A stretch of 64,000 nt of DNA from an uncultured Acetatifactor sp. (GTDB lineage Bacteria > Bacillota > Clostridia > Lachnospirales > Lachnospiraceae), in the NCBI GenBank assembly GCA_910577665.1, contig CAJTOJ010000006.1:1-64000 (forward strand), read 5' to 3'. A model generated the notes under the pieces. That model was not told the DNA's origin. It ran no database searches and saw only the letters and a program-made list of their open reading frames with translations. Below are positions 52,370 to 60,828 of the stretch, one piece after another; the first letter of the stretch is position 1; every line of letters begins with the position of its first letter. A program made the translations under genes and the position numbers.

Positions 52370-54367
52370 CTACCGGCCAGATACCCGGTGCAGCACAGCT
52401 TCAAACACATTGGCCGCTGCCCACAGGTTATAGCTGAACCAGGAGCTGTACGGGTCTCCATTGTCATACCGCTCTGTGACCAGTCCGTCAGAGGGGCACC
52501 ATCTCTCGGAGAGCACGCCATACTGTCCATAGCCCGTCTGTTCTGGATACAGCTCCAGGGTCTGCATCATCCAGGCGATGGAATCCCAGGCCCGGTCCGT
52601 GTAGTAGGCATCCCCCGTCACCTCTCCCAGGTACAGCAGGTCTTCGTCTGCCAGCACGCCCATGGGATGGATGTGGGGGTTAGAGATGGAAGTCACGGAT
52701 CCGCCGCAGGCATTCCAGCCCTGGTTCACCGGGGGATTCTCCGGCCTTGTCTGGTAGCCATAGCGCCAGAGGAATTCATACCCGGCGCTCATTTTCATAT
52801 CCTCCAGGAACTGTGCCTCCCCTGTGTGTTCATGCAATAGTCGACTGCCATGCAGGAAGCTTAAGTTTCCCTCCTGGTCCACCGCCTTCCAGGTGTCCAT
52901 GGGCGCCCCGTAGCAGTCCAGGTTCTCCACAAAATCCCGGTAATAGGCATGTGCCTTCCTGGCCTTTTCCATATAGGAGTCCTCCCCGGTAAGCTCTGCC
53001 AGGTACAACAGCCCCGGCACGAACCAGCAGCCTGCAAACCCCTCCCAGTCCAGCACCCTGCGCTCTGTAGCACTGTAGGTATAGCCAAAGGCACCGTCCT
53101 CCCTCTGGAGGGAAACCACCGTATCCAGCACCTGCCTGCACCTTGCAAGCCACTTTTCCGGATATGCCAGTCCCCGGTCCCGCAAGAACAGGATAGTCTT
53201 CAGGATATAGTACACCGCACTGCCCTGGGTGTAGGCACAGTGACAGTCCCTGCACAGGCCATAGTAGGTCCACCAGCCGTTCAGGCGGTTACCGGGATCC
53301 TCATCTGCCATCTTTTTGCAGGCCGGATTGCCTGCCGCAAGGTCATAGAAGAATCCCGATTCCTCACAGTATCCATCCACGATCCGGTCAAGCAGTTCTT
53401 CCCCGGGCAGGGCACCTGCCAGCTTCTCTCCCGCCGGAAAACCCTCCCGCTCCAGAAGGTACCGGCTCATCACCAGGGGATAGCCCAGGATGGCGCCCCC
53501 AGTCCAGCCAATTTCCACCACATTCCGCCAGGGCATGAGTCTGGTATCCCCCAGAGGCCTGCACTGCCTGTTGGTATACTCTCGCTCCTTTCTGTTGAAA
53601 TTCAGCCCGCAGAAAGCATCCAGCATGGCTTCCGCCGCCTGCCGGAAAGTCCTTGCATACTGTGCCCTGGTATGGATCCTGCCATACTCCTGGCGCACAA
53701 TATCATGAATCCCCTGCCTGCCCTTTCCTGGTACATTGTAAATGCGCCCTGAGGCAACGGCCTGCCTGCACTGGCTTCTGGTGGAGGCGGTGGGCACGGA
53801 ACGGTTCAAGAAGGTCACCGGGTCGTTGGTATAACCCAGGGTCACTCCAAAACGGTTGGGCAGTTCGGCAAAGAGGCCGTTTTGGATCACGCCCTCCCTT
53901 CCCCTGGCCTGCTCTTCCGAATAGGGATCCACGGATACAGCCACCACACCCCCATGGCCGCACAGGGCAGAGACAGGCATGGCAGCCCGGTCAGCCCGGA
54001 ATTCCCAGTAGGGGGAGCAGAATGCCGCCTCCGGATGCAGCTCCGTGAGCAGCGGGAATTCCCCGATACGGACTTCCCCGGCATGGTTGTCCCCGAAAAT
54101 ATTGCAGGGAATCACATGGAACAGTCCCTCCTCCCCCAGAAGAGACAGTCTCAGGCGCATCTGGGTGTCATAGGAAGCCTGGCACTCCATCCGATAGCCA
54201 ATCACAGGACCTCCTTCCTCCCAGAGCGTCAGTCTGTATACGGCCTCCGGCGTTTCATAGTAACATCCGTTTTTCATGTAGCACCCCTCCGGCACAGGGA
54301 TCCACACATCCTTCCTGCGATAATGTACCTCTATTTCCAGGGAAAATCCGTTGATATTCTGTTTCAT
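52370..54367 (-). CDS. Putative (alpha/alpha)6-barrel glycosidase-like protein
   Basis: A 665-residue cytoplasmic protein that I cannot place in a named family. The first 230 residues are beta-rich (SLEIEVHYRRKDVWIPVPEG; YRMECQASYDTQMRLRLSLL). The rest looks like an (alpha/alpha)6 barrel: repeated helices with aromatic loops (WRNVVEIGWTGGAILGYPLV; DGAFGYTYSATERRVLDWEG; GNLSFLHGSRLLHEHTGEAQ; WDSIAWMMQTLELYPEQTGY). Such barrels occur in unsaturated glucuronyl hydrolases, GH127-like and other enzymes. Start at 54367 has GGAGGAG 8 nt upstream. It lies between the GH2-like/unknown pair and the 937-residue gene, suggesting a glycan role. Confidence 0.55.
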   Translation of the reverse strand: MKQNINGFSLEIEVHYRRKDVWIPVPEGCYMKNGCYYETPEAVYRLTLWEEGGPVIGYRMECQASYDTQMRLRLSLLGEEGLFHVIPCNIFGDNHAGEVRIGEFPLLTELHPEAAFCSPYWEFRADRAAMPVSALCGHGGVVAVSVDPYSEEQARGREGVIQNGLFAELPNRFGVTLGYTNDPVTFLNRSVPTASTRSQCRQAVASGRIYNVPGKGRQGIHDIVRQEYGRIHTRAQYARTFRQAAEAMLDAFCGLNFNRKEREYTNRQCRPLGDTRLMPWRNVVEIGWTGGAILGYPLVMSRYLLEREGFPAGEKLAGALPGEELLDRIVDGYCEESGFFYDLAAGNPACKKMADEDPGNRLNGWWTYYGLCRDCHCAYTQGSAVYYILKTILFLRDRGLAYPEKWLARCRQVLDTVVSLQREDGAFGYTYSATERRVLDWEGFAGCWFVPGLLYLAELTGEDSYMEKARKAHAYYRDFVENLDCYGAPMDTWKAVDQEGNLSFLHGSRLLHEHTGEAQFLEDMKMSAGYEFLWRYGYQTRPENPPVNQGWNACGGSVTSISNPHIHPMGVLADEDLLYLGEVTGDAYYTDRAWDSIAWMMQTLELYPEQTGYGQYGVLSERWCPSDGLVTERYDNGDPYSSWFSYNLWAAANVFEAVLHRVSGR

Positions 54368-54471
54368 TTTCTGCACTCCTCCTGCTGGCATTTTCTTAAA
54401 TCACATGATACAAGAGCCGCTGGACAAAGTCAACCGTTCCGGACATGGCCAGTGTACTGACCAGATTTCCA

Positions 54472-54606
54472 GTTACTGTTCACAGGTGCCACCGCGAGGT
54501 GTTTTCACGCGTCTTTTGCGTGAAAAACCCGAGACTGTCGTGTGCCAAAACGCCTGCATTTGGCGTTTTGTGTACATATGTTGCTGTGAACGGAGTGAAC
54601 AGTAAC
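54472..54606. mobile_element. MITE-like palindromic element, intact copy
   Basis: A 135-bp non-coding element with perfect 12-bp terminal inverted repeats, gttactgttcac (54472-54483) and gtgaacagtaac (54595-54606). It is flanked by a perfect 8-bp duplication gatttcca at 54464-54471 and 54607-54614. Internal stems include cgcgtcttttgcg-type arms and gccaaaacgcc / ggcgtttt. It lies in the gap between two cluster genes and is related to the copy at 11366-11505. Confidence 0.88.
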
Positions 54607-54690
54607 GATTTCCAGGTACTGGCAGGTATGGATTCTGATGGGACGAAAGGGGATATTGTACAGATACAGAGCGGTTTATGCCTTTTGGGG

Positions 54691-54740
54691 GATTTGCCAA
54701 ATGGATGCCGGCGCATCCGCCTGGCTCATTGCCCGCAGAA
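54691..54740. repeat. Diverged relative of the 62-bp dispersed repeat
   Basis: gccaaatggatgc pairs with gcatccgcctggc, then ctcattgcccgcag, matching the architecture (not the exact bases) of 6823-6884 and 37864-37925. The gap 54368-54800 contains this, the mobile element and the terminator that follows. Confidence 0.55.
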
Positions 54741-54779
54741 AAAAAATCCACATACTCATTTTTACATAAGTACGTGGAT
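54739..54779 (-). terminator. Terminator of the 112-residue gene
   Basis: Arms atccacatact and agtacgtggat form a stem, followed on the minus strand by eight T. It is 22 nt after the stop codon at 54801. Confidence 0.88.
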
Positions 54780-54800
54780 CCATTTGCCCGTCATCATGTC

Positions 54801-55139
54801 TTACAGTTCCATGGTCTCCTGGAGATACATGGGTTCCTCGATCAGTCCGATCCCTGTGAAAACAGCCCACACATACGGAGCCCCATACACGTTCAAGGTC
54901 TTGGGGCCGACAATCTGCAGGGCCGGATTCTCGCCAGTCTGGTCTTCCAGAAGCTTGTGGTACGCCTTCTCAAAGGTACTCCTGGTAATAGAGCGCTCCC
55001 GCCTGTCCGTAAACAGTTCCCCGCCTTTGATGGTGTATGTGAAGGGCAACCCCTTCTTCGTCAGAAAACTTTTTCCCTGGTGTTCCACGATCACATCCCA
55101 CAGGTTCAATATGGTGATTGCTTGTATATTAAGTTTCAT
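54801..55139 (-). CDS. Small uncharacterised protein of 112 residues
   Basis: Begins MKLNIQAITILNLWDVIVEH; GAGGT 6 nt before the ATG supports this start over the longer frame to 55166. It has an alpha/beta look with a basic middle (ELFTDRRERSITRSTFEKAY) and a hydrophobic end (VYGAPYVWAVFTGIGLI). No domain is recognised, and there is no signal peptide. It has its own terminator and is separated from the GH2-like gene by 182 nt, so it may be an independent gene within the cluster. Confidence 0.7.
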   Translation of the reverse strand: MKLNIQAITILNLWDVIVEHQGKSFLTKKGLPFTYTIKGGELFTDRRERSITRSTFEKAYHKLLEDQTGENPALQIVGPKTLNVYGAPYVWAVFTGIGLIEEPMYLQETMEL

Positions 55140-55321
55140 GGCGTACCTCACATCTCTTTTGTCCAAATGATCCCCATATGGCTGCGCCTGTCCAGGTACC
55201 GCTTTCCACAGATAGCTGTCATATGACTGCCGTTCGGAACCTTCCTAAAATTTATGGTACTAGTTTCCAGGCATATTGTCAACTTCTATAATATATGACA
55301 TTTCGGCACAACCGCTTTTGC

Positions 55322-56551
55322 TCATGAAATGACATTTTCTACCACATGGGATTTATGCAGGGACAGCGCCATGTTACAGCCTTCCGCCTCGGCATCCAGC
55401 ATGATACAAGGATGTCTGGCCGGGATTCCCTGAAAGACAAATTCTTCCTCACCTGTCAGGAAACCATGGAGATGTCCGTCCGTGTACAAAGCAACCTTGG
55501 GGCAATTGCTGAAGACCGTTGCCGTAAAAGTGCCATCCGCCTGTCTACAGACGCTTTCCGGCACCAGGTAGACAAAAGGGCTCCTGCCCCATTTTGCCCG
55601 GCAGCGGTAATACAGGGATGTGGGGTGACTGCGCACATCCAGCAGGCAGTCCCGGGCAGGATCCTGTCCTGCCCGGCAGCAGATCCCCTCCTTTTGCTCC
55701 CACACCAGGAAGCCATATTTATCACACATCTGGCAGAATACTTCATACAGGCAGTCCCTGCCGGCCTCATAATGGATGCAGTTGGCCCCCATTTCCCTAA
55801 GGAGCAGAAAATCCTGCCGCATCTGTTCTATCTGCAGGGCTTTCGCCATTCCCGGTGTTGGCGTGCCTGCACCCCTGGCGGTGCCTGTCCCCTTTACAGA
55901 TGCGCTTAGATCCTGCTTTGGCCCGGCTTCTTGCTTTGCAGGGGCATCTGCCCCCTGGCAGGTCCCGGACTCTCCCCACCCACAGGCCTCTGTCCAACAA
56001 GGTTCCCCGGTTCCTGTCCCTCCAGTCTTTTCCCCATAAGGCGGGACATAGCGGACTGCTCTGGGCAGAAAAACCTTTCCGTTCAGAAGCACTCCCTTGT
56101 CCGGCCCATATACGGTCTCCCGCAGCGGCAGCCGCAGGCAGACCCGGTCCGCCAGACAGCCTCCCGGCTCCAGCAACCTTGCTTCCACCTCATATAAATA
56201 AGGATCCTCCATACCATTCCAGAGATGGGGATACAACAGCAGCATTTCCAGTGGTTCTTCCTCATCCAGCCATTTTGTGCCATAGGCTGCCAGGTGGCCA
56301 TCCCTGTCTGCAATGGTCACTTCCACCATACAGGATTTCCTGCCGCTTCCAGGGAGCCCACTGTCAAAATACCCTGCCGCCAGATCCGCTACCTGTAAGG
56401 CCCCCTGCTGCACACTCCGTCTCTCCATGGTGGCAGCAGCTTCTGTCCTGTCCCCCTGAAAATAGAACTCCCAGGCCAGCCAGGCCTTCCCGTTTTCCAA
56501 TTTACAGCGGATTTCCACACCGCCTCCCTGCTTTTTCCTGTCAAATTTCAC
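55322..56551 (-). CDS. Truncated GH2-like protein lacking catalytic glutamates
   Basis: A 409-residue protein that keeps parts of GH2: a jelly-roll/Ig-like region with PHLWNGMEDPYLYEVEARLL; the start of the barrel (KGVLLNGKVFLPRAVRYVPP; MRQDFLLLREMGANCIHY; LYEVFCQMCDKYGFLVWEQ); and a final Ig-like domain (FTATVFSNCPKVALYTDGHL). The region that should hold the acid/base (NE) and nucleophile is absent: after LVWEQ the sequence jumps to the C-terminal domain. The N-terminal sugar-binding domain is also short, and a 55-residue Gly/Ala/Thr-rich insert (55845-56040) replaces part of the barrel. It overlaps the GPH gene by 11 nt and is probably a non-catalytic binding protein or a decaying gene. Confidence 0.75.
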   Translation of the reverse strand: MKFDRKKQGGGVEIRCKLENGKAWLAWEFYFQGDRTEAAATMERRSVQQGALQVADLAAGYFDSGLPGSGRKSCMVEVTIADRDGHLAAYGTKWLDEEEPLEMLLLYPHLWNGMEDPYLYEVEARLLEPGGCLADRVCLRLPLRETVYGPDKGVLLNGKVFLPRAVRYVPPYGEKTGGTGTGEPCWTEACGWGESGTCQGADAPAKQEAGPKQDLSASVKGTGTARGAGTPTPGMAKALQIEQMRQDFLLLREMGANCIHYEAGRDCLYEVFCQMCDKYGFLVWEQKEGICCRAGQDPARDCLLDVRSHPTSLYYRCRAKWGRSPFVYLVPESVCRQADGTFTATVFSNCPKVALYTDGHLHGFLTGEEEFVFQGIPARHPCIMLDAEAEGCNMALSLHKSHVVENVIS

Positions 56552-58058
56552 TTCTTATTCCTTCTTTCCCACCTGTCTTCTGGTTTCCATGCCTCTCCTG
56601 CAGGATAACTGTATTTTTCTCCACTTCTCCCCTGGACAGCGGATAATAAAACTGCATGACCAGAAACACCACCAGGTAACAGACCCCCGGCACCAGAGTG
56701 GCCACCGTATAGATCCGCTCCGGCACCCCGGGAGCCTGTACAGACGCCTCCGACACATAACCGATGGCTGTGAGCACAAAGCCACCCAGGCCACCAGCCA
56801 GCGCCTGTCCCACTTTTCGGGCAAAAGAATATACCGCGTACACCGTCCCGTCTTCCCGCTTTCCTGTAGCTACCTCCTGGTAGTCTATGATATCTGTGAT
56901 AAAAGCCCACACAATCAGATTAAACAATCCCACGCCCACTGTTCCCAGAAACAGCAATCCCAGAAACAACGGAATACTTTTCACCTTTAAGAAATACAGC
57001 AGCACATAGATGCTTCCGGCTCCCAGCATCCCCAGGGCACCTGCCTCCTTCTTGCCAAAGCGGACTGCAATCTTAGAGACAAAAGGCGCCAGCACAAGCA
57101 CTGCCGCAATGCTGATCACATTTAAGACTGCCAGGGCATTTGTATTCTTAAAATAATCCAGAAACAGATAGTTGTTCATGGCCTGGCCCAGCATGTTAGC
57201 CAGCAGCAGCACCAGGGCGGCACACACCAGGGAAAGCAGTGGCCTGTTTTTCCACAGATCCCCCAACATACTGCCTACATTTTCTTTATGCCCTTCTTTC
57301 TTCTCAAAACTGACCCGCTCTCTGCACAGGAAATAGCAGAGCATGTAACAGACTACTGATAAAACGCCAAACACCACTGCCGTCAGCGTAAAAGCCTCCG
57401 GTATCACGATCTGATTGCCCGCTTCGTCTGTGCGGTAGACCACAAGGGGTACCAGAAGACCGATCACCAGTCCGGCCAGGCTGGCCCCGATGCTCCGGAA
57501 AGTGGACAGGGATGCCCGGTGCCGGATGTCCGAACTGATCACGGAAGCCATGGAACCATAGGGAATGTTGATGGCTGTATAGCAGAAGCTGCTCCACAAC
57601 AGATACGTGACGATCACGTAGGCCAGCTTCAGCCCGTAAGGCCAGTCCCCGGCCATATACAGATACATGATGCTACTGGACACCGCCACAGGCACACACC
57701 CCCACTTGATCCAGGGACGGAACCTGCCATTCTTTGCCGGATGCATATGATCCACGATACGTCCCATGGTGACATCCGTAAAAGCATCCACTCCCCTGGC
57801 CCCCATGAACAGCAGCCCCACCACAAACCCGCTAAGTCCCAGAACTTTGGTGTAAAATACCATCAGATAGTTGCTGGCAAAGATAAAGCTGAAATCATTC
57901 CCAAAGTCACCGAACATATAGCCGATCTTGTCCCGGATCCCGAATGGACACACTTGACTGCCCCTGTCCATACGCACATTTCCACATTCATCCATTGTCT
58001 TTTCCATATTCCAAAGCTCCATTTCCGGCCTGTTTCCCACAGCCTGTCCCTTTGTCAT
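56541..58058 (-). CDS. GPH-family sugar:cation symporter (MelB-like)
   Basis: A 505-residue GPH transporter with 12 predicted membrane helices. The family entry is IGYMFGDFGNDFSFIFASNY, followed by GLLFMGARGVDAFTDVTMGR with the conserved Asp residues that bind cation and sugar in MelB. A hydrophilic N-terminal tail of about 40 residues precedes it, and several Met start options exist (listed start at 58058, others at 58022 and 58007); the ribosome site does not decide. It leads the 20-kb cluster and overlaps the GH2-like gene. It probably imports the oligosaccharide or glycoside that the downstream enzymes process. Confidence 0.93.
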   Translation of the reverse strand: MTKGQAVGNRPEMELWNMEKTMDECGNVRMDRGSQVCPFGIRDKIGYMFGDFGNDFSFIFASNYLMVFYTKVLGLSGFVVGLLFMGARGVDAFTDVTMGRIVDHMHPAKNGRFRPWIKWGCVPVAVSSSIMYLYMAGDWPYGLKLAYVIVTYLLWSSFCYTAINIPYGSMASVISSDIRHRASLSTFRSIGASLAGLVIGLLVPLVVYRTDEAGNQIVIPEAFTLTAVVFGVLSVVCYMLCYFLCRERVSFEKKEGHKENVGSMLGDLWKNRPLLSLVCAALVLLLANMLGQAMNNYLFLDYFKNTNALAVLNVISIAAVLVLAPFVSKIAVRFGKKEAGALGMLGAGSIYVLLYFLKVKSIPLFLGLLFLGTVGVGLFNLIVWAFITDIIDYQEVATGKREDGTVYAVYSFARKVGQALAGGLGGFVLTAIGYVSEASVQAPGVPERIYTVATLVPGVCYLVVFLVMQFYYPLSRGEVEKNTVILQERHGNQKTGGKEGIRSEI

Positions 58059-58297
58059 TCCAAGACTATAACCTGTAGAAAAAGCCTGCTATCTCAGATA
58101 CCCCGAATAGCATTTCCGGGCACATCATATTTATACACAGCAAATGTTACCGCACATATCATTTCAAGGTTCCCAGAGCGTGTCTGCAAATTCATTCCCA
58201 CCATCTGCCGCGGTAACCGCGTCCCCACATTTGCAGTATATTTGTCCCTCGTTTGGTCAACGTAGCCCGCTACGTCTCCCTCATTTGGGTCGAATCT

Positions 58298-58570
58298 GTT
58301 ACTGTTCACTCGTCAGTAACGCGAGGCGTTTTTATGCGCATTTTGCATAAAAACCCGAGACAGCGTGCGCCAAAACGCAGATTGACCGATACATGTTTAT
58401 GGCAGAATGGACAGGAAACGAATGGCAAAACACATGCTGTTTGTTTCCTGCTTTTTATGTACTTGAATAAGCGTGTTTGAAAATTGCTTTCAGTCAGTTG
58501 CGTGTCACAATTTGTGGGAGATTCGAGTTACTGTTCACTCCGTTCACAATAACAGATGCACACAAAACGC
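58298..58570. mobile_element. Broken MITE-like copies before the OmpR operon
   Basis: 58298-58380 matches the left two thirds of the element at 54472 (gttactgttcac; gcgaggcgttttt; aaaacccgagac; gccaaaacgc). 58527-58570 matches its right end in the opposite orientation (gttactgttcactccgttca; gcacacaaaacgc). The DNA between them is unrelated. The rest of the gap 58059-58620 shows no gene. Confidence 0.75.
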
Positions 58571-58620
58571 AAAGGACATTTCTGTTTCTGGAATCTGAAC
58601 ATTATATTTGATTTTCAGCT

Positions 58621-58648
58621 TTGTTTCAGCCAGGAGTTGTACTATAAT
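58621..58648 (+). promoter_or_regulatory. Promoter of the OmpR-type two-component operon
   Basis: TTGTTT (58621-58626), 16-nt spacer, TATAAT (58643-58648), then GGAG at 58662-58665 and the ATG at 58674. It gives a leader of only about 20 nt. Confidence 0.6.
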
Positions 58649-58673
58649 GAAAAAACAAGTTGGAGAAACCACT

Positions 58674-59342
58674 ATGAAAATACTCGTAATCGAAGATGAA
58701 AAACGATTGGCAGATTCCATAAAAGTCTTATTAACCCAGAAAGGGTTCCAGGTTGAAGTGGCATATGACGGGAAGACAGGTGCGGCGTATGCAGAATTAG
58801 GAATATACGATCTTCTGATCCTGGATGTCATGATGCCCGGAATGAACGGTTACGAAATTGCCAGGAAAGTCCGTGCCACCAAATGCGGGACTCCCATCTT
58901 AATGCTGACTGCAAAATCCGGATTGGAAGACCGCATCACAGGTTTGAATGCCGGTGCCGATTATTACCTGGCCAAACCTTTTGACACCAGGGAATTGCTG
59001 GCCTGTATCAACGCCCTGCTCCGCCGCCAGGGAACACAGGTGGACGAAGTCGTTTATGGCAATACTTCTTTGGATCTGTCTTCCGGAATGCTGGTATGTG
59101 GAACAAATTCCATCCGTTTATCCGCAAAGGAATTTGATATTATGCGTTTTTTACTCCAGTCCGGTAGCCGCAATCTTTCCAAAGAAACCATCCTTGCCAG
59201 GGTATGGGGATACGATTCAAACGCAGTGGAAAACCATGTGGAGGTTTATGTGGGGTTTCTGCGGAAGAAACTTTCCAGCATCGGATCCAACATCCGAATT
59301 GAAACCATCCGCAGAATGGGATACCATTTAGAGGTAGACTGA
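58674..59342 (+). CDS. OmpR/PhoB-type response regulator
   Basis: A 222-residue two-domain regulator. The receiver domain (1-115) has EDEKR and phospho-acceptor Asp51 (LLILDVMMPGMNGYE) and the conserved Lys in YLAKPFDTREL. The winged-helix DNA-binding domain (about 125-222) ends IRTIRRMGYHLE-like (FLRKKLSSIGSNIRIETIRR). The ATG at 58674, with GGAG 8 nt upstream, replaces a longer frame. It is followed 2 nt later by its histidine kinase. It is not linked by sequence to the glycan cluster; cell-envelope or antimicrobial-peptide sensing is common for such pairs. Confidence 0.95.
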   Translation: MKILVIEDEKRLADSIKVLLTQKGFQVEVAYDGKTGAAYAELGIYDLLILDVMMPGMNGYEIARKVRATKCGTPILMLTAKSGLEDRITGLNAGADYYLAKPFDTRELLACINALLRRQGTQVDEVVYGNTSLDLSSGMLVCGTNSIRLSAKEFDIMRFLLQSGSRNLSKETILARVWGYDSNAVENHVEVYVGFLRKKLSSIGSNIRIETIRRMGYHLEVD

Positions 59343-59344
59343 TC

Positions 59345-60550
59345 ATGACCAGAAAACTCCGCTATCAATTTATTGTGATCATCATGGGCATTGTAACCAT
59401 TATGCTCTGTATCATTATGTCCATGATATATTTCTTTACTAAAAGGAATCTGGAAAACGGAAGCATTCACATGATGCAGAATATTGCCGATCATCCGTTT
59501 CTGCCTCATCTCCCCAATGAATTGCAGGATGATATGCGTTTCCCTTACTTTACCCTCCAGTTGGATATGCGTGGCAATCTGACCGCCACAGGTGGCGGAT
59601 ATTACGACCTTTCTGACGAAAAATTCCTGAAGCGTCTGATCCATGCAACTTTTTCTGCCAAGGCTCCTGTTGGCATTATTGAAGACTACCATCTCCGGTT
59701 TTTCCGTAAGAATACCAATATCAGCCAGATTCTTGTATATGCTGACATTTCCAGTGAACGGGCAACCTTAAATCATTTACTGCGCAACTGCATCTTTATC
59801 GGTATTATCTGTTTCCTGGCCTTCCTCTGTATCAGTTTTTTATTGGCACAATGGGTTGTACAGCCTATCGACAAGGCCTGGCAGCAGCAGCGTCAGTTCA
59901 TTGCTGACGCATCCCATGAACTGAAAACGCCTCTGACTGTCATTATGACAAATGCAGAGCTGTTGCAAAGTATGGAATATGATGAAACAGACCGGGCAAC
60001 ATTCACTTCAAATATCCTGGTCATGTCCAGACAGATGCGTGATCTGGTGGAACAGATGCTTGTTCTTGCCAGGGCCGATAATGTACCCTATGATTCTGCC
60101 TTTTCCTCTTTTGATCTCAGCCGGCTTGTACTTGATGCCATATTACCCTTTGAACCTGTATTTTTCGAACGCGGGCTTACCTTGCATACAAATATAAGCA
60201 GCAATATCCTGATAAACGGCAATCCTTCCGAGCTGCGCCAGGTTCTGGATATCCTGTTGGATAACGCACAAAAATATTCCTGTGAAAAAGGTACCACATG
60301 GGTCACGCTGCAAAGACGCAGCAGAAGCCATTGTCTCCTGGCAGTAGCTAACCAGGGACAAGCAATCCCCCCGCAGGACATGCATAATCTGTTCAGACGA
60401 TTTTACCGTGCTGACCAGGCAAGAAGCCGTACAGGCAGCTTTGGTCTGGGGCTCTCCATTGCCGAGTCCATTGTGCGGCGCCACAAGGGGAAAATATGGG
60501 CCGAAAGCAAAGATGGTATCAATACTTTCTTCGTGGAGCTGGGGAAATAA
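59345..60550 (+). CDS. Sensor histidine kinase, partner of the OmpR-type regulator
   Basis: A 401-residue kinase: membrane segment 1 (about residues 8-31), a short extracellular loop of about 110 residues, membrane segment 2 (about 148-170), then the dimerisation domain with His191 (FIADASHELKTPLTVIMTNA) and the ATPase domain (N box DILLDNAQKYS; G box GSFGLGLSIAESIVRRHKGK). It lacks an obvious HAMP domain of standard length. GAGGT precedes the start. It forms an operon with the regulator, and the stop is followed by the leuS T-box leader. Confidence 0.95.
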   Translation: MTRKLRYQFIVIIMGIVTIMLCIIMSMIYFFTKRNLENGSIHMMQNIADHPFLPHLPNELQDDMRFPYFTLQLDMRGNLTATGGGYYDLSDEKFLKRLIHATFSAKAPVGIIEDYHLRFFRKNTNISQILVYADISSERATLNHLLRNCIFIGIICFLAFLCISFLLAQWVVQPIDKAWQQQRQFIADASHELKTPLTVIMTNAELLQSMEYDETDRATFTSNILVMSRQMRDLVEQMLVLARADNVPYDSAFSSFDLSRLVLDAILPFEPVFFERGLTLHTNISSNILINGNPSELRQVLDILLDNAQKYSCEKGTTWVTLQRRSRSHCLLAVANQGQAIPPQDMHNLFRRFYRADQARSRTGSFGLGLSIAESIVRRHKGKIWAESKDGINTFFVELGK

Positions 60551-60584
60551 TAGCATTTGACTTTTCCCGGAAAACAGGTTAAGA

Positions 60585-60767
60585 TAATGCGTATCTGAAA
60601 AGGCTGTGAGCAGTCGTAGGTCTGGATGGCCAGATCCAGGATGGAAGCGCAGTCTCCTTTAGGAGGCTGGTACCGCGGCAGGCCAATGGTCCTTCCGTCT
60701 CTTCGGTTTCTGTGTGGAATGATCCGGATTCCATGCCAGAAGATTCCGGCAGAGACGGAAGTTTTTT
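60585..60767 (+). ncRNA. T-box leader of leuS with terminator
   Basis: The T-box core tggtaccgcgg lies at 60668-60678. The antiterminator bulge TGGT matches the A-CCA 3' end of tRNA-Leu. Downstream the terminator pairs cttccgtctc (about 60692-60701) with gagacggaag (60752-60761), followed by six T. Upstream arms (ggtctgg / ccagatcc; cagtctcc / ggaggctg) should form stem I, but I cannot mark the specifier codon reliably. The leader is short, about 180 nt. Uncharged tRNA-Leu would favour antitermination and LeuRS synthesis. Confidence 0.85.
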
Positions 60768-60828
60768 ATTCCCAGAACTCGCCATGCCGCTTTACAGACT
60801 ATTAAGCACAGAAAGGAAATATGAGAAA

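Noticed and set aside
54801..58058. The cluster as a classical Bacteroidetes-type PUL
   Set aside because: No SusC/SusD pair; the transporter is GPH type, as in Bacillota clusters.
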